From IMG/VR virus record IMGVR_UViG_3300036799_000111, positions 1-35,037 of that record: 35,037 bases of DNA. The stretch is one strand, 5' to 3'. The first letter of the stretch is position 1; every line of letters starts with the position of its first letter. Positions 30,240-35,037 of this stretch are shown here, piece after piece. Under the pieces are notes generated by a model. That model was not told the DNA's origin and did no database searches. It was given only the letters and a program-made list of their open reading frames with translations. The translations under genes and the position numbers were made by a program. The stretch comes from a virus.

Positions 30240-30462
30240 CGACGGCGCAGCGGCCCGTCTGGGGGCTGCTGCAGGCCGTCTCGGGGCGTCTGGCTCTGCT
30301 CCGGTGACAACTCGGGGCGATCCCCGGGAGTTTTCTTCCCCGCGCGCAAAAATGGAGCGTTCGAGATGGGCAGGCGGCGCCACCAAGAAAAGTCGGGCCT
30401 CTCCCGGCGACCTTCGCCCCGTTCCTCGACGGCCGGGAGCGCCTTGCGATACGTGAACCTCA

Positions 30463-30768
30463 TCACCAGATCCGGGAGCGTTGGCCGAGGGAACGCCCGG
30501 CCCGGGCGTCGTTGGTGATCTGTGCGCCGCCCACGCTGTTGCACGGCCGGCAGGCGGCCCGCAGGTTGGCCGGATCCAGCACCGGGCCGCCGTGGTGGCG
30601 GGCGATGATGTGGTCGACGGTGGTAGCCACGCCGAGGCAGCACGGCAGGTTGAGTTGGCAGCGGTAGCCGTCCCGGGCCAGCACGTCGGCCCGGATGCGC
30701 CGCCATTCTCGGGTGTCGAGCTCCGGTTGGCGCCGGCGTCTGCTGCGCTGCGCTGCGGCGGCTGGCAT
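30463..30768 (-). CDS. HNH endonuclease, 101 aa
   Basis: ATG 30768 overlaps the TAA of the 54-aa membrane gene (TAATG). HNH motif VDHIIARHHGGPVLDPANLRAACRPCN, with a CQLNLPCC zinc pair before it and a basic N-terminus (AAQRSRRRRQPEL). HNH proteins beside terminases are needed for packaging cleavage in HK97-like phages. The 225-bp stretch to terS (30240-30462) contains only its possible N-terminal extension and no separate gene. Confidence 0.88.
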   Translation of the reverse strand: MPAAAAQRSRRRRQPELDTREWRRIRADVLARDGYRCQLNLPCCLGVATTVDHIIARHHGGPVLDPANLRAACRPCNSVGGAQITNDARAGRSLGQRSRIW

Positions 30769-30932
30769 TACGGGGCGATCGGCGGTATCGCCGCAGCCAG
30801 CAGCCCGACGCCAGCAGCCAGGCCGGCGCCGGCGAGTAGGTCGACCTCGTTATTGGGGTGGCCGATGAGCACGACGAGCGCCAGCACGATGGCGGCGATG
30901 GCTGCGCCGATCACGACGTAGACGGCTCGCAC
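30768..30932 (-). CDS. Small two-helix membrane protein, 54 aa
   Basis: GTG 30932 (or GTG 30938) to TAA 30768. Two hydrophobic stretches, YVVIGAAIAAIVLALVVLIG and LLAGAGLAAGVGLLAAAIPPI, separated by HPNNEVD. It ends the metabolic cassette and overlaps HNH. It could be a holin-type or membrane anchor protein; the true holin candidate is more likely near the endolysin. Confidence 0.6.
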   Translation of the reverse strand: MRAVYVVIGAAIAAIVLALVVLIGHPNNEVDLLAGAGLAAGVGLLAAAIPPIAP

Positions 30933-30941
30933 TCCCACGGG

Positions 30942-31718
30942 TCAGAGGATAGGCCCGGTGATCGCGGCCAGCGTGGCGTCCCACAATGCCAGCCGGGCGT
31001 CGAGCGCCGCCGTGGCGCTATGGGCCGCCATCCGCCAGTCCGCGTCAGTGTGGCAGGAGGCGGTGACGAGCAGCCGGGCGGCGGGCCCGTGGAGCTGCCC
31101 GTCGAGGGCCACGTGGCGCAGCAGGTAGTCCCGCCACAGCGGCGCCTCGACGGTGGCGGCGGCGAGCATGGCGTCGAACACGTCGGGCAGCAGCCTTTCG
31201 CGCCCGTAGCAGAACGCGGCGGCGGCGGCGGGCAGGCTGTCGGCCAGGCGGGCGGTGACGAGCGAGAAGTCGCGGCCGGCCTCGGGGACGCCCTTCCACA
31301 GCAGGGCGGCGCCGGTGTCGTACCCGTCGAGCAGCCGGTCGAGGTAGTCGAGGATCGGGCCGGTGTCGGCGCCGACCTGGCGCATGGCGGCCAGGTAGAG
31401 CTCCAAATGTGAGGCGTGTCCGCCGGCGCCGTCGTCGTCGGATTCCTCGGCGAGGGTGATCTCGTTGACGGCCCGGGTGGCGGCCGGGTTTATGGGCGGA
31501 AGCCAGCGCGGGCCGGACGGCGCGAAAGCGTTGCGCAGCACGCCGAGGAGGACCATGAAGTCGTAGACCGCCCACACGTGCAGGCCCATAAACGTCTGGA
31601 GTTTCCAGACGTCGGTGATGGCCGAGTAGATCGGGTGGGAGTTCAGGCGGGCGTGGCGGCCGGCGAGGCTCTGCTCGAGCTCGTCAACACCGCGTCGAGT
31701 GCGGACACCAGATCGCAT
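30942..31718 (-). CDS. DUF3050-like heme-oxygenase-fold protein, 258 aa
   Basis: ATG 31718 (overlap of 76 bases with the SLOG gene). The order of motifs fits DUF3050: LNSHPIYSAITDVWKLQTFMGLHVWAVYDFM, RWLPPINPAATRAVNEITLAEESDDDG, HASHLELYLAAMRQVGADTGPILDYL, AFCYGRERLLPDVFDAML, and RDYLLRHVALDGQLHGPAARLL. The His and Glu residues in these segments are the likely ligands of a di-metal site in the heme-oxygenase-like diiron superfamily. DUF3050 proteins have unknown function. The same superfamily contains CADD, which makes para-aminobenzoate for folate; an enzymatic link to FolE here is speculative. Confidence 0.75.
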   Translation of the reverse strand: MRSGVRTRRGVDELEQSLAGRHARLNSHPIYSAITDVWKLQTFMGLHVWAVYDFMVLLGVLRNAFAPSGPRWLPPINPAATRAVNEITLAEESDDDGAGGHASHLELYLAAMRQVGADTGPILDYLDRLLDGYDTGAALLWKGVPEAGRDFSLVTARLADSLPAAAAAFCYGRERLLPDVFDAMLAAATVEAPLWRDYLLRHVALDGQLHGPAARLLVTASCHTDADWRMAAHSATAALDARLALWDATLAAITGPIL

Positions 31719-32182
31719 ATGGCAACCTCCACCGTGCCGGGTATGACCGCCGAGTGGCCTCCGACCGTGAAGACCGGCACCCCACGGTCGAGGGCCACGG
31801 CCATCTCTTGCCAGGTGCCGTGACTGCCGGGCAAGGCGACCATCGCCGCGCACGTCGAGGCGGTGATGACGTTGCGCACTGTCACGGGCAGACCGGTGCG
31901 GATCACGACGTCGGCCGGGCCGATGCAGTCCTCGTCGCCAGGCAGGATCGCTATGACCCGCCCTTGGTGTCGGCGAGCTCCTTCGGCCACCGCGGCCATA
32001 ATCCCGCCGCGGCCGCCGGTGACGATCGAGAAACCCGCTCGCGCCAACACGATTCCGACCGCGTCGGCGAGGGCCAGGTTTAGGACCGGCGGGTCGACCC
32101 GCTTGCCGACCACGGCCACGAGCACGTCATGGCCTCTGATGTTCGTGTCTCGCGCTGGGGATGGCCGTTCGTCGGTTTCCAT
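31643..32182 (-). CDS. LOG/SLOG-family nucleotide-binding protein, 179 aa
   Basis: ATG overlaps the upstream TAA (TAATG). Rossmann-like pattern of the LOG/TIGR00725 group: HDVLVAVVGKRVDP, FSIVTGGRGGIMAAVAEGAR (54-70), RVIAILPGDE, VTVRNVITASTCAAMVALPGSHGTWQEMAVAL. The PGGxGTxxE box of LOG phosphoribohydrolases is altered to PGSHGTWQE, keeping the Gly-Thr and Glu. LOG enzymes split the N-glycosidic bond of nucleotides; others in the superfamily sense nucleotides. In this phage either base release or signal sensing is possible. Confidence 0.78.
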   Translation of the reverse strand: METDERPSPARDTNIRGHDVLVAVVGKRVDPPVLNLALADAVGIVLARAGFSIVTGGRGGIMAAVAEGARRHQGRVIAILPGDEDCIGPADVVIRTGLPVTVRNVITASTCAAMVALPGSHGTWQEMAVALDRGVPVFTVGGHSAVIPGTVEVAICDLVSALDAVLTSSSRASPAATPA

Positions 32183-32457
32183 TACAGGTCGAAGAGGTCT
32201 GACACGAACAGGATCAGGGCGACCTCACGCCGGCGCAGCGTTTCGTCGGCGGTGACGGCGAGCCGTTCCCGGGCGTGGCGGACGATGGTGTGGCCGAGTT
32301 CGAGGCGTTCCTCGGGGGTGAGCTCGGCGCGGACCTGGGACCAAATAACGAGCGGCCCGGCCAGGTGGCCGGCGCAGGCTTGGCACGCTTGCCGGAACCG
32401 GGTTGCCAGCCGGTCGACGGCTACGCCCCGAGAAACGACGGCCGGTGGTTTGACCAT
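32182..32457 (-). CDS. Hypothetical helical protein, 91 aa
   Basis: Starts within the end of folE (37-base overlap). Helical throughout: VAVDRLATRFRQACQACAGHLAGPLVIWSQV, ELTPEERLELGHTIVRHARERL. A cysteine pair (CQAC) near residue 24 could bind metal. No family recognised; it is the second gene of the cassette and translationally linked to SLOG. Confidence 0.55.
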   Translation of the reverse strand: MVKPPAVVSRGVAVDRLATRFRQACQACAGHLAGPLVIWSQVRAELTPEERLELGHTIVRHARERLAVTADETLRRREVALILFVSDLFDL

Positions 32458-33041
32458 GTGGCGTCGAAGGCGGCGCGCAGCGGCCCGTCGGCGAGGCAGC
32501 CGGAATATTCGCTGACGGTGACGAGCTCCTGGGCCGGGGCGTTGGTGCGCAGCGCGATGCAGGTGTGGACCGAGCGCAGCACCACGGCCAGGCCGTCGGG
32601 CTGGAGTTGGTCGAGGACGGCGTCGCGGACTTCGACGACCAGGCGCTCGTTGAGGGTGGGCCGGCGGGCGAAGTAGTTGAGGGCCTTTTTCAGTTTTGAG
32701 TAGCCGACGACACGTTCGCCCGGCACGTAGGCCAGATGCGCCACCCCGAAGGCGGCGGCCAGGTGGTGCTCACAGACCGACACGTAGTGGACGTCATTGA
32801 CGATCACCATGCCGGTCATGCCCGGGTTCGCGAACGTCTTTAGCGGGAGCTCCACGTCGACGTCGGGCGGGTTGATGAACTGGTCCCAGAGCTCGGCCAC
32901 CCGGCGGGGGGTGTTGGCCATGACCTCGGTCTTGTCGTCCTGGCCGAGCCCGTAGAGCAGGGAGGCCACGGCGTCGGCGACGGCCGGCTGGTCGACGTGT
33001 TTGCGGTCGAGGGGAATGGGCTCTGTGTCGGTTGCCACCAT
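32421..33041 (-). CDS. folE: GTP cyclohydrolase I, 206 aa
   Basis: All key elements are present: VSVCEHHLAAAFG with the zinc ligands Cys90 and His93, YVPGERVVGYSKLKKALNYFARRPTLNERLV (substrate-site GxSK and the RP...QER-like motif), and SVHTCIALR with Cys161. Converts GTP to 7,8-dihydroneopterin triphosphate, the entry to folate and to 7-deazaguanine synthesis. First gene of the late operon, after a 135-bp gap with a likely divergent promoter. Phage folE commonly accompanies deazaguanine DNA modification; dpdA ends about 1.3 kb away on the circle. Confidence 0.9.
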   Translation of the reverse strand: MVATDTEPIPLDRKHVDQPAVADAVASLLYGLGQDDKTEVMANTPRRVAELWDQFINPPDVDVELPLKTFANPGMTGMVIVNDVHYVSVCEHHLAAAFGVAHLAYVPGERVVGYSKLKKALNYFARRPTLNERLVVEVRDAVLDQLQPDGLAVVLRSVHTCIALRTNAPAQELVTVSEYSGCLADGPLRAAFDATWSNHRPSFLGA

Positions 33042-33075
33042 GCGGCCGCAGCGTAGCGGCCGCCATTCCCCAGGC

Positions 33076-33096
33076 TGTGGACCGCGCTGTGGATCG
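33076..33096. promoter_or_regulatory. Two DnaA-box-like CTGTGGA repeats in the divergent gap
   Basis: GCTGTGGACC and GCTGTGGATC are spaced 13 bp apart in the folE/plus-strand intergenic region. Half of a DnaA box (TGTGGA) is matched in each, but not the full consensus. The gap (33042-33176) otherwise should contain divergent promoters, which I cannot place with confidence. Confidence 0.25.
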
Positions 33097-33224
33097 CGGC
33101 GGGTCGTTGTTGCTGGCAGGAGACGAGTTTTCCAGATGCGTGGCCTGGCGGGGGCTGCGGTGGTGACCTAAGCGGCGTGGTTGCAAGGCGCAGCCGCAAG
33201 CAAGCGAAAGCGAGAAGCAAGACG

Positions 33225-33783
33225 ATGGCAGTTAGCAAGAACAGCAAGCCGGCAGTTGAGGCGCCGAAGAGCCAGGGGGCCTGGCAGACCTTGAAGGGTG
33301 TGCAGGTCGGCGACCTGATGGCCCGAGGCAACTTGAAGGGCGGGCCGGGCGAGTACGTGGCCATCGTGGCCATCGAGAACAGTGGCAGCGAGCGGGTTGT
33401 GAAGTTGGCGGACGGCTCGACGATGAGCGGTGGGATGGCCACCAAGTTTTGGGTCACCAAGACCGACAGTGTGGCGCCGGTCAAGGCGCAGCCGGCCAAG
33501 GCGCAGCCGGCCAAGGCGCAGCCGGCCAAGGCGGCCGCCGAGGTCGTGGCCGAGGCCTCCGAGAAGGTGCAGCTTCGGGCCGGCTTCGACGTGGCCGATG
33601 CGATCGCCGCCACCGGCAAGAAGCTGAACGCCTTGTGTGTCGAGGCGGGCGGGCCGGCGGCTGGCATGAATCCGAGCCAGTTGCGGCGCATGCTGGTCGG
33701 CCAGGTGAACCGGGTGGAGAAGGGCCGGGCGGCGATTATCGCCAAGAACCTGGGCGTGGCCTTCGACAAGATGTGGGACGCGC
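33225..33783 (+). pseudogene. Unknown protein, first frame, with AKAQP repeats (frame lost near 33780)
   Basis: ATG 33225 (MAVSKNSKPAVEAPKSQGAW); GTG 33177 is an alternative. First domain: GAWQTLKGVQVGDLMARGNLKGGPGEYVAIVAIENSGSERVVKLADGSTMSGGM, beta-rich. A linker of KAQPA repeats follows, then a helical domain (FDVADAIAATGKKLNALCVEAGG, SQLRRMLVGQVNRVEKGRAAIIAKNLGVAFDKMWD). The frame stays open past here but third-codon GC falls to about half, while the +1 frame becomes strongly GC-rich. One extra base at 33780-33784 would explain it. The function is unknown. Confidence 0.5.
33483..33527. repeat. 15-bp tandem repeat, three copies
   Basis: AAGGCGCAGCCGGCC repeated three times exactly, encoding AKAQP/KAQPA units, then a diverged AAGGCGGCCGCC. 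Prone to expansion or slippage. Confidence 0.95.
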
Positions 33784-33933
33784 CTGATCGCCGGCACCAC
33801 GCAGACGCCTCGCCACACGCTGCTCACGCTGCGGCTGACGACGACGCAGGTCGTGTTACAGGTGCGCTGGCAGGACGAGATCACGGTGCGGACCAAGCTC
33901 GGGCCGTACCTGGCCGGCCTGGAGGCGCTGTGA
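33784..33933 (+). CDS. Continuation or separate small gene, 49 aa, frame +1
   Basis: From CTG 33784: LIAGTTQTPRHTLLTLRLTTTQVVLQVRWQDEITVRTKLGPYLAGLEAL to TGA 33931-33933. Third codon positions are G or C in 47 of 49 codons, against 24 of 50 in the frame that continues the upstream gene. There is no ATG, GTG or TTG start after the last in-frame stop (33706). So it is either a CTG-started gene or the end of the upstream protein after a frameshift. Its stop overlaps the next GTG (GTGA). Confidence 0.5.
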   Translation: MIAGTTQTPRHTLLTLRLTTTQVVLQVRWQDEITVRTKLGPYLAGLEAL

Positions 33934-34094
33934 CAAACACGTTCGCCAGCGCCAAGAGCGACGTCGAGCACGCCGAGCTCTTGCTCAACCGGGCGGTCGG
34001 CGTGTACCGGAATCTGGCGCCCGACAGCGAGGCGACCACCGAGTTGACCGCAGCGCATCGGGCCGTGTGGGAATGGAGGGTGAATCACGACTGA
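33930..34094 (+). CDS. Hypothetical helical protein, 54 aa
   Basis: GTG 33930 overlaps the preceding TGA. VTNTFASAKSDVEHAELLLNRAVGVYRNLAPDSEATTELTAAHRAVWEWRVNHD: two helices with a short turn, no known family. It ends 16 bp before the hairpin terminator. Confidence 0.6.
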   Translation: MTNTFASAKSDVEHAELLLNRAVGVYRNLAPDSEATTELTAAHRAVWEWRVNHD

Positions 34095-34110
34095 GCCGTT
34101 TGGAATGGGC

Positions 34111-34140
34111 GAAGCGGGCCGCAGCGATGCGGCCCGCTTC
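34111..34140. terminator. Strong bidirectional hairpin
   Basis: Perfect 13-bp arms GAAGCGGGCCGCA / TGCGGCCCGCTTC around a GCGA (GNRA) loop. There is no U-run on either side, as is usual in high-GC actinobacteria. It lies between the plus-strand genes and the convergent end of dpdA. Confidence 0.8.
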
Positions 34141-34211
34141 CCTCACTCCAGCCGAGCGTCAGCACCCCCCGCAGCACCCCCCAGCGTCCCCGCGCTGCCC
34201 CTCTAAGCCCT

Positions 34212-34264
34212 GAGCGCGCTAGCTGCTGCCCAGGAGCTCGCCAGGGTGGCAGCGGGGACGCTAG
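34212..34264. repeat. Dispersed CTAG-hairpin repeat, copy D
   Basis: From GAGCGCGCTAGCTGCTGCC to GGCAGCGGGGACGCTAG. The arms GCTGCC/GGCAGC differ from those of copies B and C but still pair, which suggests conserved structure. The stretch 34141-34367 has no convincing gene and holds copies D and E, a CACCCCCCGCAG repeat pair (around 34162-34182) and a related CAGCGTCCCCGCGCTGCCCC piece. Confidence 0.6.
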
Positions 34265-34321
34265 GCCCTCATGCGGGCAAGGGTGCGCAGCAAGGCCGCA
34301 GCGCCGGCCCGCAGCGCCGCG

Positions 34322-34371
34322 GGCGCTAGCTGCCAGGGCGCCGGCTGCTCGGGGCGCAGCGGGACGGCTAG
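34322..34371. repeat. Dispersed CTAG-hairpin repeat, copy E
   Basis: GGCGCTAGCTGCCAGGGCGC ... GGGGCGCAGCGGGACGGCTAG. Its CTAG holds the TAG stop codon of dpdA on the minus strand. Confidence 0.65.
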
Positions 34372-35037
34372 GCCGGTCTGCGGCCCGGCTGGACGCCGGC
34401 CTCGTCGAGGCGCGCCAGCCAGTGGCGCCAGCCGGCCTGCATGGCGGCCGCACCCAGGCCGGCCATCTGCACCGCGTCCATCCACGACCCTCGCTCGCTG
34501 CGCTCCACGCCGCGCTGCGACCGGTAGCGGGGGCCGAGCTCGGCGAGCGGGTCGAGCATGGCCCGCTCGGTGTAATCACCCCAGCGGGCCGGCGACAGCC
34601 ACGTCGACGAGTCGGCGCTGTCGACGGTGAACGCATGGCACCACGGCGACGGCGTGAGCCCCAGCAGGTGGATCCACAGCCCGGGGTAGGCCCGCCGGCG
34701 TTCCTCGACGGTCCACAGCAGCGCCAGCCGCAGCCCGGCGTCGGCCTGGACGATGTTGCCGAGACACATCCGGTCGTAGTTTTCGGCGAGCTCGTCGAAG
34801 TAGTCCCACCCGTCTGCTAACGGGTGGTAGACCGGGATCGGGGCCAGGCCCAGGTCTTCGAGGCGGGCCCGGGTCTTGCGCTTGTTGGCGGCGCCGCCCT
34901 GGTCGAGCTCGATGGTGCCCCACACCCGGTCCCCCCAGGTGCGGGCCAGGCGCAAGTAGTCGTCCCACAGCTGTCCCCACCCGTCGACCGATTCGGGCGC
35001 CAGCGAGAGGGCGACGGGCAGCTCGAGCCCGTGCCGG
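34368..35037 (-). CDS. dpdA: DpdA-like deazaguanine DNA transglycosylase, 3' part
   Basis: Continues from position 1-127 across the contig ends. Conserved TGT/DpdA motifs: WGTIELDQGG, LAPIPVYHPLADGWDYFDELAENYDRMCLGNIV, WIHLLGLTPSPWCHAFTVDSADSSTWLSPARWGDY. The (S/V)VDSxxW region and the LGxT strand are typical of this family. It lacks the CxCxxC zinc motif of bacterial TGT in what I can see. It is the final gene of the early operon, ending in copy E of the dispersed repeat. With folE present, a modified base in the phage DNA is the likely outcome. Confidence 0.75.
   Translation of the reverse strand, partial: RHGLELPVALSLAPESVDGWGQLWDDYLRLARTWGDRVWGTIELDQGGAANKRKTRARLEDLGLAPIPVYHPLADGWDYFDELAENYDRMCLGNIVQADAGLRLALLWTVEERRRAYPGLWIHLLGLTPSPWCHAFTVDSADSSTWLSPARWGDYTERAMLDPLAELGPRYRSQRGVERSERGSWMDAVQMAGLGAAAMQAGWRHWLARLDEAGVQPGRRPA
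34911..35037. repeat. Exact 127-bp terminal direct repeat, copy 2
   Basis: Identical to 1-127; see copy 1. Confidence 0.95.

Noticed and set aside
34261-34485. Minus-strand 74-aa frame ending in ARMRA
   Set aside because: It overlaps the conserved end of dpdA in another frame and has no start in the part outside it. The region is repeat DNA.
1-35037. tRNA or rRNA genes
   Set aside because: I scanned for TPsiC-arm-like GGTTCGAATCC motifs with acceptor pairs and saw none. A covariance search could still find a divergent one.

Overview
The window looks like the complete genome of a temperate siphovirus (HK97-type capsid, long non-contractile tail) of a high-GC actinobacterial host. The first 127 bases are repeated exactly as the last 127 bases (34911-35037), so the contig closes into a circle of 34,910 bp. 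A gene runs across the join. GC-rich coding, four-base start/stop overlaps (ATGA, GTGA, TTGA, TGATG) and frequent GTG/TTG starts fit an actinophage. No tRNA, rRNA or CRISPR array was seen.

Layout. (1) Early operon, minus strand, 7117 down to 1 and across the join to 34368: a Cro-like regulator, a RecT-like annealing protein, zinc/HTH proteins, a VRR-NUC nuclease, a replication-initiator-like winged-helix protein with origin-like repeats inside it, a frameshifted ParB-like gene, a run of tiny genes, and a DpdA-like DNA base-exchange enzyme. (2) Lysogeny region, 7215-12008: a divergent XRE repressor, a complete 2.1-kb IS1182-like insertion (8097-10182), a small unknown gene and a large serine integrase. 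(3) Plus-strand accessory operon 12185-13891 of unknown function, ending in a 35-aa membrane protein. (4) Late operon, minus strand, 33041 down to 13972. It opens with a metabolic cassette (GTP cyclohydrolase I, a 91-aa protein, a LOG/SLOG-type protein, a DUF3050 heme-oxygenase-fold protein, a 54-aa membrane protein). HNH, small and large terminase, three adhesin-type genes, portal, protease, capsid, connectors, tail proteins, tape measure, baseplate proteins, endolysin and a holin candidate follow. (5) Plus-strand genes 33225-34094, closed by a strong hairpin that separates them from the end of dpdA.

How it may work together. FolE makes the first intermediate of 7-deazaguanine synthesis and DpdA-type enzymes put deazaguanines into DNA, so the phage probably modifies its own DNA. 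No QueD, QueE or QueC was recognised, so the host or the unknown cassette members would have to supply the remaining steps. A palindrome, CGCCTAGGCG, and its TAGGCG half sites sit only in regulatory gaps near cro, the repressor, the integrase and the accessory operon, and are good candidates for repressor operators. A separate structured repeat, ending in CTAG, follows the stop codons of several genes. One copy carries the IS.

Three reading frames are broken (dpdA near 127, the ParB-like gene near 1924, and a plus-strand gene near 33780). Together with the IS this suggests either an element in early decay or local sequence errors.
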